A stretch of 64,000 nucleotides of DNA, from positions 3,822,001 to 3,886,000 of the forward strand of contig NC_011144.1 in assembly GCF_000017265.1 (NCBI RefSeq), read 5' to 3'. The notes beneath the pieces were generated by a model. That model saw nothing but the letters and a program-made list of their open reading frames with translations, searched no databases and was not told where the DNA came from. The DNA comes from Phenylobacterium zucineum HLK1 (GTDB lineage Bacteria; Pseudomonadota; Alphaproteobacteria; Caulobacterales; Caulobacteraceae). The first letter of the stretch is position 1. Each line of letters opens with the position of its first letter. This document shows, one piece after another, positions 36,042 through 47,272 of the stretch. The position numbers were made by a program, and so were the translations under genes.

Positions 36042-36106
36042 GCCTCGGCCTCAGCTTGGCCTTAGAGGGTCGCGCCTCGGAACGGCCATCCGTCGAGGAC
36101 CCGCGA

Positions 36107-37186
36107 GTGCTCCCCTGGCTGCGCAGCACCTGGCGTCGCGATCACGCCCTGCACCTGACGGGCGCCCAGCTCGCGCTCGCCGCCGCCCTCTCCGCAACCG
36201 TCACGCTGGCGGCGGCGCCGGCGCCCGGCCCCGCGCCGACGGCGCCCATCGCGGCCGAAACCGCCCCGGCCATCCCAGCCGCCCTCCCCTCGGCCACAGC
36301 CGATCCCGTCGTCCGCCTCCAGGACCTGGCGCCGGAGGCGGCCCGCCGATGGAACGCCGCCAATCCCATCGCCGACCTGCCCAACCCGGCGGCGAAGCCC
36401 TTCCGGCTCAAGGCCGAGAGCGTGCTCGACGAGGCCCGGGCGATCGATTGCCTGACGGCGGCCGTCTACTATGAAGCGGCCTGGGAGAGCCCGGAAGGCC
36501 AGCGCGCCGTCGCCCAGGTGGTCCTGAACCGCGTGCGCCACCCCGCCTTCCCCAAGACGGTTTGCGGCGTGGTCTTCCAGGGATCCGAGCGGCGGACCGG
36601 TTGCCAGTTCACCTTCACCTGCGACGGCGCCCTCGCGCGGACGCCGAACGAGGCCGCCTGGTCCCGCGCCCGGCGGGTCGCGACGGCCGCGCTGAACGGC
36701 TACGTCATGCGGAAGGTCGGCAACGCCACCCACTACCACGCCGACTACGTGGCGCCGTACTGGAGCCCGAACCTCGTGAAGGTCGCCAGCGTGGGCGCGC
36801 ACGTCTTCTATCGCTGGACCGGCGGCTGGGGCCTGCCCCCGGCCTTCGGCGGCCGCTACGAAGGCGGCGAGCGGGCGCTGGAGATGGCGAAGCTGGACGG
36901 CCTCGCCGCGGGGGACGAGGCCCGCCTGCAGCTCACCGCCGCGATGGTCCCGGCCGCTCCGCCGGTCCAGGCGCCGGCCGTCGAGGCCGCCGTGCTGGCG
37001 CCCGAGGTCGCCCCGGACGCAGACCAGCCGCTGGTGGTCGCCGCCGAGGTGGTGGCCGCGGACGCCGACGCCCTGGTCAGGCCCGAGACGCTGGACTGGG
37101 CCGGACGGCCGAAGCCGCGCGAGCCCGTCCGCATCGCCGTCCCGAGCGCCTGGCCGAGCCCGGGCCCCGGCCTCTCGCCCTACTGA
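36107..37186 (+). CDS. Cell-wall hydrolase of the SleB/CwlJ family
   Basis: A 359-residue envelope protein. The GTG at 36107 has GAGGA seven bases upstream. A basic start leads to one membrane anchor or signal (LTGAQLALAAALSATVTLAAA) and a Pro/Ala-rich linker. The hydrolase domain (about 115-245) has DCLTAAVYYEAAWESPEGQ, with the putative catalytic Glu in YYEA, VVLNRVRHPAFPKTVC, CQFTFTCDG and ATHYHADYV. Such enzymes cleave peptidoglycan glycan strands, in spores of Bacillus and for remodelling in alphaproteobacteria. The tail after residue 275 is low complexity. A CtrA box upstream suggests division-linked expression. Confidence 0.88.
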   Translation: MLPWLRSTWRRDHALHLTGAQLALAAALSATVTLAAAPAPGPAPTAPIAAETAPAIPAALPSATADPVVRLQDLAPEAARRWNAANPIADLPNPAAKPFRLKAESVLDEARAIDCLTAAVYYEAAWESPEGQRAVAQVVLNRVRHPAFPKTVCGVVFQGSERRTGCQFTFTCDGALARTPNEAAWSRARRVATAALNGYVMRKVGNATHYHADYVAPYWSPNLVKVASVGAHVFYRWTGGWGLPPAFGGRYEGGERALEMAKLDGLAAGDEARLQLTAAMVPAAPPVQAPAVEAAVLAPEVAPDADQPLVVAAEVVAADADALVRPETLDWAGRPKPREPVRIAVPSAWPSPGPGLSPY

Positions 37187-37198
37187 TCAGCTCCAGGC

Positions 37199-37948
37199 TC
37201 AGGCCGGCGCGGCTTCCGCGCCGAAGGCGGCGACGTCCTCCAGCAGGGCCGCCGCCGCGGTGCGCACGAGTTCGCCGCCCTTCTCCGGAGTCGCCTGCCC
37301 CGGGTCCGACCCCATCCGCCCGTCGGCGTAGCGGGCGCGGAAGTCGGTCGCCTCGCGGATCGGCCCGGTGGGGGCGATCTGCGGCGCGTAGTTCGCCGAC
37401 TTGATGGCCTGCGGATAAGCCCACTGGGTCACCGCGATCTCGGAGGGAGTCGCGTGGCTGCCGTGGCCGGTAGGGAACTGGCTGTTGGCGAGCGCCGTCA
37501 CGCCCTTCAGGTCCCACCAGTTCTTCAGCTTGCAGGCGAAGCCGCGCTTGCGGCCGGCGTAGCTCGCCTCGGCGTACAGCTCGGAGAACGCCGCCTCGAT
37601 GGTGGCCACGTTCCCGCCGTGGCCGTTTAGGAAATAGAGCTTCTCAAACCCCGCATGCCCCAGGCTGCGGCACCAGTCGCCGATCGCCAGCATGAAGGTC
37701 GACGGCCGCAGGGCGATGGTGCCGGGGAAGTCGAGGTGGTGCTGGGCCATGCCGATGTTGAAGGTCGGCGCCACCAGGATATCGCCCTGCTTCTCGGCCT
37801 CGTGGGCGATGATCTCGGGGCACAGCCAGTCGGTGCCGAGCAGGCCGGTGGGGCCGTGCTGCTCGTTCGAGCCGATGGGGATGACCACCGTCTCCGACCG
37901 CTGGAGGAAGCCCTCGATCTCGGCCCAGGTGGAAAGGTGCAGCAGCAT
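37199..37948 (-). CDS. Creatininase-family amidohydrolase
   Basis: A 249-residue metal-dependent hydrolase. The N-terminal VVIPIGSNEQHGPTGLLGTD supplies the metal ligands Glu and His; LNGHGGN and a late ATPSEIAVTQWAYP are also typical. Relatives include creatininase, the mycofactocin protease MftE and formamide hydrolases of riboflavin-like pathways. None of those pathways is encoded nearby, so the substrate cannot be given. It is convergent with the hydrolase gene upstream. Confidence 0.9.
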   Translation of the reverse strand: MLLHLSTWAEIEGFLQRSETVVIPIGSNEQHGPTGLLGTDWLCPEIIAHEAEKQGDILVAPTFNIGMAQHHLDFPGTIALRPSTFMLAIGDWCRSLGHAGFEKLYFLNGHGGNVATIEAAFSELYAEASYAGRKRGFACKLKNWWDLKGVTALANSQFPTGHGSHATPSEIAVTQWAYPQAIKSANYAPQIAPTGPIREATDFRARYADGRMGSDPGQATPEKGGELVRTAAAALLEDVAAFGAEAAPA

Positions 37949-38005
37949 GGGGCGCTCCAGTCATCGGGCGCCGGCCGCGCCCCAGGTCGTACTTGGTCTT
38001 CCTAC

Positions 38006-38479
38006 TTAGTCGCCCACCGCGGCGACTTCGACCGTCAGGTCCATCGCCTGCATGCCGACCAGGCGCCAGCCATCCTCCCGCTTGCGGAAGGAGAGCAGGC
38101 AGCGCCCCTTGGCGTTTTCGTCCGGCAGGCAGGCCCGGTCCCGACCGGTGATCTTCATCTGCGCCGCCAGCGGCTCGCCGTCATCGGCGCGCACCACCCG
38201 GATGGCGGCCGGGCCGATCATCCGATCCAGGGCGAAGTCCGACGGGCCGCCGTCCACCTCCAGCCCCTCGGCGCGGGCGAGCTCGACGATCTGGCGGCGG
38301 ACGTCCTCACGCACGGCGGGGCGGTCGATCTCTGCCTCGAAGGCCACCCGGTCGCCGGCCTCGGCCGCGGCGAGCAGCCGAGCGGCGCTCTGCGCCGCGT
38401 CCGCCCTGGCCCGGCCCTCGCAGCCGCCAAGACCCAACGCCAGCGCCCCCAGCGCCACGACCACACCCGTCCGAAGCAT
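38006..38479 (-). CDS. Lipoprotein, DUF2939-like
   Basis: From ATG 38479 the product is 157 residues with a lipoprotein signal MLRTGVVVALGALALGLGGC, lipidated at Cys20. The mature part AARLLAAAEAGDRVAFEAEI followed by DRPAVREDVRRQI resembles DUF2939 proteins, which have a D-x-P-x-L/V-R-E motif. A C-terminal region with RCLLSFRKREDGWRLVGM looks like a SnoaL-type sheet. The longer open frame upstream reaches into the acs promoter and is not supported. Function unknown. Confidence 0.75.
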   Translation of the reverse strand: MLRTGVVVALGALALGLGGCEGRARADAAQSAARLLAAAEAGDRVAFEAEIDRPAVREDVRRQIVELARAEGLEVDGGPSDFALDRMIGPAAIRVVRADDGEPLAAQMKITGRDRACLPDENAKGRCLLSFRKREDGWRLVGMQAMDLTVEVAAVGD

Positions 38480-38606
38480 CGGCGGAAAATGCCGGGGCGC
38501 CTGAGTCCCCGCAAGCTGAGCCATGCGAAGATGACCCTGCGGCGTGTTGCGCCGGAGGGCCTTCCGGGAATACTGCGTCTGGACGGTAGCGAGTTCGGAG
38601 GCGGCC

Positions 38607-40926
<2,320 letters not shown>

Positions 40927-40937
<11 letters not shown>

Positions 40938-41904
40938 CCTGCCGCCTGCGCTGAGGGGCGCCATCGCGCGCGAGCTGGAGGGCGTCTCCCGCAAGGGGCT
41001 CGCCGAGCGCGCCGCCGCGACCAGCGCCGCCTATCGCGCCGGCGGGACCTCGGCGGCGGCGATCCGCGCGCCGGAGGACGCCCTCGCCTACGCCCTCGCC
41101 CGGCTGCCGGCCACCTACGCCGCCTGCGCGGCGGTGTTCGGCGAGGCCCGCCGCCTGGCCCAGGACTTCGCGCCGGCCCGCCTGCTGGACGCCGGCGCGG
41201 GCCCCGCTGGCGGAAGCTGGGCGGCGCTGGAGGCCTGGCCCAGCCTGTCGGCCGCGACCTGGCTGGACGCCAGCGCGCCGTTCCTCGACCTCGCCCGCCG
41301 GCTGGCCGGGGACGGCCCCGGGCCCCTGCGCGCCGCCGAGGCCCGCCGGCTCGACCTCACCGCCGAGGGCGTCTTCCCGAAGGCCGACCTCGTGCTCACC
41401 AGCTACGCCCTGGCCGAAATCCCCGAGGCGGCCCAGGCCCCGCTGGTCGCCCGGCTGTGGGACGCCTGCGAGGGCGTGCTGGCGCTGGTGGAGCCGGGCA
41501 CGCCGGCGGGGTTCGCCCGCATCCTGGCGGCCCGCACGGCGCTGATCGAGGCCGGCGCCGTGCTCCTCGCGCCCTGTCCGCATCAGGCCGCCTGCCCGCT
41601 GGCCACGCCCGACTGGTGCCATTTCTCGGTCCGCCTGCCCCGCTCGCGGGACCACCGCCTGGCCAAGGGCGCGGCGGTCCCGTTCGAGGACGAGCGGTTC
41701 GCCTACCTTCTGGCCGCCCGGCCCGGGATCCAGGCCGCGTCGCGGGCGCCGCGCGTGCTCGCGCCGCCCCGGACGGGCAAGCCGGGGATCGAGCTCAAGC
41801 TCTGCGGGCCCGACGGCGTGCAGACCCGCTTCGTCGGCAAGCGCGACAAGGCGGCCTACGCCCGGGCCCGGCGGCTGGGCTGGGGCGATCCCTTCGAAGG
41901 CTGA
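40927..41904 (+). CDS. Rsm22-like small-subunit rRNA methyltransferase, probable CTG start
   Basis: A SAM-dependent methyltransferase-like protein related to mitochondrial Rsm22. It shows [19 protein letters not shown] (SAM site), [13 protein letters not shown], a cysteine cluster CPHQAACPL with [13 protein letters not shown], and ELKLCGPDG near the end. The conserved N-terminus [20 protein letters not shown] lies upstream of any ATG, GTG or TTG; the first standard start is GTG 41134, well inside the domain. I therefore propose CTG at 40927, giving 325 residues and an 11-base overlap with acs. Its stop abuts the LysR gene stop with no gap. Confidence 0.82.
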
Positions 41905-42867
41905 TCAGCTGAGGGCGGCCTCGCCCGGCGCGGCGGCGTCGTTGGCCGCCGCGGCCTGGGCCTGCAACCGCGCGCCGCGTTCCACCTGGGATCGGGCGAG
42001 CTGCTGCAGGTAGGGGACGAAGAAGTCGATGAACGCCCGCACCCGCGGGGTGTCCTTCAGGTCCCGCCGGGTGATCAGCCACGAGGCGCCCCGGGCCTCC
42101 TCGATCACCGGCGAGCAGCGCAGGAGTTCGCGCTCCAGGTCGGCGGCCTGGCAGACCATCGGCCCCACGCCCAGCCCAGCCTTCAGCGCGTGCAGCAGGT
42201 TGCTCATGGTGTTGGAGCGGGTCACCGGCGCCTTGCCCCCCGCCGCCCGGAACATCCAGGCCATGCCCGGCCCCTCCGCCATCTCCAGCTCGCCGCCGAT
42301 CAGGTCGTGGGAGCCGAGGGTCTCGAGCGTCGGCACGCCCCGGCGGGCCGCATAGTCCCGGCTGCAGTAGAGGGCGAAGTCGTACTCGCCCACCTTGCGC
42401 GCTACGAGGTCCGAGACCGCCAGCGCCGGCGCCGAGCGGATCGCCACGTCGGCCTCCCCCGCCTCCAGGTCCAGCGGCCGGTCGGTGACGATCAGGTCCA
42501 CCTGCACCTCGGGGTGGAGCCGCCGGAACTCGGCGATGCCCGGCATCAGCATGTGGTTGGCCAGGATCTCGGCGGCGGTCACGCGGATGGCGCCGGCCAT
42601 GCCCCGCTGGTGGCCGGCGGCCCGGTTGCCGAACCGCTCGGCGGCGCGCTCGACGCGCTCGGCCTCGGCGACGAGGTCGTGCCCGGCCTCGGTCAGCCGG
42701 CTGCCGGTCTGGCCCCGCTCGAACAGCTTCAGCTTGAGGGCCGCCTCCAGGCTCTCGATCCGCCGGGCGACCGTCGTCTGGTTGACCCCGAGCCCACGCG
42801 CCGCGGCCAGCGTCGATCCGCCCCGCGCCACGGCCAGGAAGGCCTTGAGGTCGTTCCAGTCGTACAT
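41905..42867 (-). CDS. LysR-family transcriptional regulator
   Basis: A 320-residue regulator. The N-terminal winged helix-turn-helix is WNDLKAFLAVARGGSTLAAA then VNQTTVARRIESLEAAL. The effector-binding domain runs from about residue 90 (AIRVTAAEILANHMLMP) and includes RPLDLEAGEADVAIRS. Typical members activate a divergently transcribed gene. Here the divergent neighbour, 141 bases away, encodes an M16 peptidase. The start ATG 42867 gives the usual N-terminus; an upstream extension is not supported. Confidence 0.93.
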   Translation of the reverse strand: MYDWNDLKAFLAVARGGSTLAAARGLGVNQTTVARRIESLEAALKLKLFERGQTGSRLTEAGHDLVAEAERVERAAERFGNRAAGHQRGMAGAIRVTAAEILANHMLMPGIAEFRRLHPEVQVDLIVTDRPLDLEAGEADVAIRSAPALAVSDLVARKVGEYDFALYCSRDYAARRGVPTLETLGSHDLIGGELEMAEGPGMAWMFRAAGGKAPVTRSNTMSNLLHALKAGLGVGPMVCQAADLERELLRCSPVIEEARGASWLITRRDLKDTPRVRAFIDFFVPYLQQLARSQVERGARLQAQAAAANDAAAPGEAALS

Positions 42868-43008
42868 CGCCCTATACTTCGGACTCCCCGGCCGCCGCCG
42901 CAAGGAGAACCGCGGTCTTTGAAGTCCCCGTCAGATGACAAGCTCGTAAGCTTCCGCCGGGCGCCGGGGATGCTAGGTGTTCGGCACGTCTTCCGACCGG
43001 GATCCCTC

Positions 43009-45879
43009 ATGCTGCACACCGCCCGCGCCGCCGGCCTCGCCGTGCTCCTCGCCACCTCGGCCCTCGCGCCGGCCGCCGCTCTGGCCCAAGTCCCTCTGGC
43101 CCAGCCGGGCGCGCCCGCCGCCGCCGCGCAGGTCCCGCCGATCCGCTTCGAGCAGCGGACCCTGCCGAACGGATTGAAGTTCTTCTATTCGCAGGACCGC
43201 TCGACGCCGAACGTGACGGTGCAGGTCTGGTACGGCGTCGGCTCGAAGGACGATCCGCAGGGCCGCTCGGGCTTCGCGCACCTGTTCGAGCACATGATGT
43301 TCAAGGCCACCCGCAACCTGCCGGCCGAGAGCATCGACCGGATGACCGAGGACGTGGGCGGCTTCAACAACGCCTCCACCTGGGACGACTTCACCAACTA
43401 CTACGAGGTGGTGCCGGCCAATCACCTGGAGCGCCTGCTCTGGGTCGAGGCCGAGCGGCTGTCGTCCCTCGTCGTGGACGAGGCCACCTTCAAGTCCGAG
43501 CGCGACGTGGTGAAGGAGGAGTTCCGCCAGAACTACCTGTCGACGCCCTACGGCCGGCTGTTCGGCCTCTACATCCAGGAAGCCAGCTACACGGCCCACC
43601 CCTACAAACGGCCGGGGATCGGCAACATCGAGGAGCTGGACGCGGCGACGATCGACGACGTGCGCGCCTTCCACCAGACCTGGTATCGGCCCGACAACGC
43701 CGCCCTGATCGTCGTCGGCAATTTCGACGAGGCGAAGCTCAACGCCTGGGTGGACAGGTACTTCGGCCCGCTGAAGCCGCCCGCCGGCCCGATGCCCGAG
43801 ATCACCGCCAAGGAGCCGTCGCGGACGAAGCCCGGCGTGTTCGAGGGCTATGGCCCCAACGTGCCCCTGCCGGCGGTCGCCATCACCTGGCAGGCGCCCG
43901 AGGCCGCGCACCCGGACGCCCCGGCCCTGATCGTGCTGGACGCCATCCTGTCGGCCGGCAAGTCGTCGCGGCTCTACAACAGCCTGGTCTACGAGAAGCA
44001 GATCGCCGCCGAGGCCATGTCGCAGGCCGACCTGCCGGAGGACCCGGGCAAGTTCATGGTCGCCGCCATCATGGCCAGCGGCCACGACATCGGCGAGGGC
44101 GAGGCCGCGCTGCTGGCCGAGGTCAAGCGCCTGCGCGACGCCCCGCCCAGCGCCGCCGAACTGGCCGAGGCGAAGAACGAGCTGATCGCCGCGCGCCTGC
44201 GCGAGCGCGAGACCATCGACGGCCGCGCCTTCGCGCTCGGCCAGGCCCTGATGCTGACGGGCGAGGCGGCGCGGGCCAACACCGTGCTGGCCGAGCTGCA
44301 GGCGGTGACGGCGCAGGACGTCCAGCGCGTCGCCCGCAAGTACCTGGCCGACGAGACCCGGATGACCATCCGCTACCGGGCGGACTCCGAGCGGCCGGCC
44401 GGCCAGGCCGAGCCGCCGAAGCCGCCGCCGCCGAAGACCGTCACCCGCTACGAAGGGCCGGTCTTCGCCCTCGCGCCCGAGGGCCAGCGGGCCCAGCCGC
44501 CGCCGCTGGCCGAGCCGGTGGAGCCGGTGCTGCCGCAGCCGGCCGAGCGCACCCTCGCGAACGGCCTGCGGGTGATCGTCGCCCGCTCCTCCGATCTGCC
44601 GCTGGTGACGGCGGACCTGACGGTGAAGACCGGCGCCTGGGCCGATCCGCAAGGCCTGTCCGGCGCGGCGGCGATGACCGCGGGCATGCTCACCGAGGGA
44701 ACCACGACGCGTTCGGCCCAGCAGATCGCCAGCGAGGTCGAGGCCCTGGGCGCGACGCTGGGCTCTGGGGCGAGCCTGGAGGCCTCGTCGGTCACCCTGA
44801 ACGCCATGCCCGACAAGCTGGCCCCGGCGCTGGCCATCATGGCCGACGTGGCGAAGAATCCGGCCTTCGCGGCCGAGGAGCTGGAGCGCCAGCGCCAGCA
44901 GACGCTTGACGGCCTGCAGGTCGCCTACCAGCAGCCCGGCAGTCTGGCGGCGTTCGCCACGGCGCCCGTGGTGTTCGGCGGCACGCCCTTCGGCCATCCG
45001 ACCCAAGGCTCGCCCGACTCCATCGCCCGGCTGCAGCCCCAGCACCTGCGGGCGATCCACGCCGGCTTCTACCGGCCCGACAACGCCATCCTGGTGCTGA
45101 CCGGCGACATCACCCCCGAGCAGGGCTTCGCCCTGGCCCAGCAGGCGTTCGGCGACTGGGCCCGGCCCGCCGCGCCGCCGCCCGCCCAGCCGGACGTGCG
45201 GCCCAGCGCCAGCCCACGGGCGATCGCCATCGACCTGCCGGGCACGGGCCAGGCCTCGGTCAACGTGGTCCGGCCCGCCATCGCCCGCACCGACGCCGAC
45301 TACTATCCCGCCGTGGTGGCCAGCACCGTCCTCGGCGGCGGCTATTCCGCCCGCCTGAACACCGAAATCCGCATCAAGCGCGGCCTGTCCTACGGCGCCC
45401 GCGCCGGGCTCTCCACCAATCGCGCGACCGGCTCGTTCCGCGCCAGCGCGCAGACCAAGAACGAGTCCGCGCCCGAGGTGCTGGACCTGATCAAGGCCGA
45501 GATGGCCAAGCTGGCCGCCGAGCCGGCGGGGCCCGACGAGCTGAAGGCCCGCAAGTCGGTGCTGGTGGGCGGCTTCGGCCGCGACCTCGCCACCTCCGGC
45601 GGGCTCGCGGACATCCTGGGGAACTTCGCGCTCTACGGCGTGCCGCTGGACGAGGTGACGCTCTACACGCGCAAGGTCGAGTCGGTGCAGGCCGGCGAGG
45701 TGCAGGCCTTCGCCCGGCGCCTGTTCGATCCCGCCCAGGCCAGCGTCATCGTCGCCGGGGACGCCAAGGCGTTCTCGACGGGGCTGAAGCAGCGCCTGCC
45801 CGACCTGCAGGTGATCCCCGCCGCCGAGCTCGACTTGGAGAGCCCCACGCTCAGGCGGAGCGCATCGTCCACGCGCTGA
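43009..45879 (+). CDS. M16-family metallopeptidase, two-domain fused form
   Basis: A 956-residue secreted zinc peptidase. The signal peptide (MLHTARAAGLAVLLATSALA, ending ALAQ) exports it to the periplasm. The N-terminal half has the inverted zinc motif H91-L-F-E94-H95 and downstream ERDVVKEEFRQ with the third ligand. The C-terminal half (from about residue 510) is a second M16 domain without HxxEH, as usual for the inactive partner (ANGLRVIVARSSDLPLV). Such enzymes degrade peptides or targeting sequences. The end overlaps the convergent Hsp70 gene by 29 bases. Confidence 0.93.
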   Translation: MLHTARAAGLAVLLATSALAPAAALAQVPLAQPGAPAAAAQVPPIRFEQRTLPNGLKFFYSQDRSTPNVTVQVWYGVGSKDDPQGRSGFAHLFEHMMFKATRNLPAESIDRMTEDVGGFNNASTWDDFTNYYEVVPANHLERLLWVEAERLSSLVVDEATFKSERDVVKEEFRQNYLSTPYGRLFGLYIQEASYTAHPYKRPGIGNIEELDAATIDDVRAFHQTWYRPDNAALIVVGNFDEAKLNAWVDRYFGPLKPPAGPMPEITAKEPSRTKPGVFEGYGPNVPLPAVAITWQAPEAAHPDAPALIVLDAILSAGKSSRLYNSLVYEKQIAAEAMSQADLPEDPGKFMVAAIMASGHDIGEGEAALLAEVKRLRDAPPSAAELAEAKNELIAARLRERETIDGRAFALGQALMLTGEAARANTVLAELQAVTAQDVQRVARKYLADETRMTIRYRADSERPAGQAEPPKPPPPKTVTRYEGPVFALAPEGQRAQPPPLAEPVEPVLPQPAERTLANGLRVIVARSSDLPLVTADLTVKTGAWADPQGLSGAAAMTAGMLTEGTTTRSAQQIASEVEALGATLGSGASLEASSVTLNAMPDKLAPALAIMADVAKNPAFAAEELERQRQQTLDGLQVAYQQPGSLAAFATAPVVFGGTPFGHPTQGSPDSIARLQPQHLRAIHAGFYRPDNAILVLTGDITPEQGFALAQQAFGDWARPAAPPPAQPDVRPSASPRAIAIDLPGTGQASVNVVRPAIARTDADYYPAVVASTVLGGGYSARLNTEIRIKRGLSYGARAGLSTNRATGSFRASAQTKNESAPEVLDLIKAEMAKLAAEPAGPDELKARKSVLVGGFGRDLATSGGLADILGNFALYGVPLDEVTLYTRKVESVQAGEVQAFARRLFDPAQASVIVAGDAKAFSTGLKQRLPDLQVIPAAELDLESPTLRRSASSTR

Positions 45880-47179
45880 GGTCGCGCTCGCGGCCCATCA
45901 GCGCCAGGCCGGAGGCGATGGATTCCAGTTCCGCGCCCGTCTCGATCCGATCGGCGGGGAAGCGGCGGTGGAAGATCGCCCGCACCGCCGGGGTCAGCGA
46001 CGAGCCGCCGGTCAGGAACACCCGGTCGATGGCCTCGGGCGGCAGGCCGGCGGCGGCCAGGGCGCGGTCCACCGCCTGCTCCATCAGGCCCAGTTCGGGC
46101 GCGATCCAGGCCTCGAACTCGGACCGGGCGACCGGGGTCGTGATCGAGATCGACCCCGCCTCGAAGCGGAACTCGGCCTCGGTCTCGAAGGACAGGGTCT
46201 CCTTGAGCTTGGAGACCGCGCGGTACAGCCGGTAGCCGTAGTTCTCGTCCAGCACCTCGACCAGGCGCTCGATCTTCTCGGGCTCCACCGCGTCGCGCAC
46301 CAGCTTGCGGATCTCGCGCATGTCGCGGCTGGCCCGCATCAGGGCCAGCTGGTCCCAGCGGGCGAAGGCGGTGTACCAGCGGTTCGGCGTGGGCAGCACC
46401 TTCCCCATTGAGGTGTAGCTCGAGCCCTTGCCCAGCGCCGGGGAGACGAGCTGGTCGATGATCCGGTAGTCGAAGGCGTCGCCCGCCACCCCGACCCCCG
46501 AGCGGCCGAGGGGCGTGGACGTCAGCTCGCCGGCGCGGCGCTCGAAGCGGATGATCGAGAAGTCCGAGGTGCCGCCGCCGAAGTCGCCGACCAGCACCGT
46601 CGCGTCGTGGTCGAGCTCGCGGGCGAAGAAGAACGCCGCGCCCACCGGCTCGTAGGCGTAGAGGATCTCCTTCACGCCCATGCGCCTGAACGCCGTCTCG
46701 TAGCGCTCCAGCGCCAGGGCCTCGTTCGGATGGGCCCCGACGAAGCTGACCGGCCGGCCGACAATCGCCCGTTCGGGCATCTGCGCCAGCTCGCCGCCCG
46801 CGTATTCGCGCACCTTCAGCAGGAAGGTGGAGAGCAGATCCTCGAAGCGGTAGCGCCGGCCCAGGATCTGGGTCTCGGTGAAGCTCTCCTGGGCGGCGAA
46901 GCTCTTGAAGCTCTGGATGAACCGGGTCTCGGCCGGGTCCTCCACATAGGCCTCGATCGCCCAGGGGCCGGCGGCGATCTGCCGTTCCGTCGGAGCCTCG
47001 GGCGGCGCGTAGAAGGACAGGCAGCTGCGGAAGGCGAACAGCTCGCCCTCCGCCGCCGGGAACTTCACCAGGTGGGCCGGACCGTCCCCGCCTGCGAGCG
47101 CCAGGACGGTGTTGGTGGTGCCGAAGTCGATCCCCAGGTGGGCGGGCGAGCTGTCGGACGGTCGACTGGGCCAGGTCAT
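45851..47179 (-). CDS. Hsp70-family ATPase lacking the substrate-binding domain (YegD-like)
   Basis: A 442-residue protein consisting only of the Hsp70 actin-like ATPase domain. Motifs include LGIDFGTTNTVLALAGG, AIVGRPVSF, AYEPVGAAFFF, VLVGDFGGGTSDFS, and the adenosine-binding VFLTGGSSLTPAVR. The C-terminal peptide-binding domain of DnaK is missing, as in YegD. The function of this subgroup is unclear. Its 3' end overlaps the M16 gene tail to tail. The start ATG 47179 is well placed before the first strand. Confidence 0.92.
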   Translation of the reverse strand: MTWPSRPSDSSPAHLGIDFGTTNTVLALAGGDGPAHLVKFPAAEGELFAFRSCLSFYAPPEAPTERQIAAGPWAIEAYVEDPAETRFIQSFKSFAAQESFTETQILGRRYRFEDLLSTFLLKVREYAGGELAQMPERAIVGRPVSFVGAHPNEALALERYETAFRRMGVKEILYAYEPVGAAFFFARELDHDATVLVGDFGGGTSDFSIIRFERRAGELTSTPLGRSGVGVAGDAFDYRIIDQLVSPALGKGSSYTSMGKVLPTPNRWYTAFARWDQLALMRASRDMREIRKLVRDAVEPEKIERLVEVLDENYGYRLYRAVSKLKETLSFETEAEFRFEAGSISITTPVARSEFEAWIAPELGLMEQAVDRALAAAGLPPEAIDRVFLTGGSSLTPAVRAIFHRRFPADRIETGAELESIASGLALMGRERDLSAWTMRSA

Positions 47180-47272
47180 GGAACGCGCTCCTTTGCGGCG
47201 GGGGACGGACGGCGGACCGCCCGCTTCCCGCTCGGCGCGCGATCCGTCAGGCGGTGAGGCGCTGGCCCCGCA

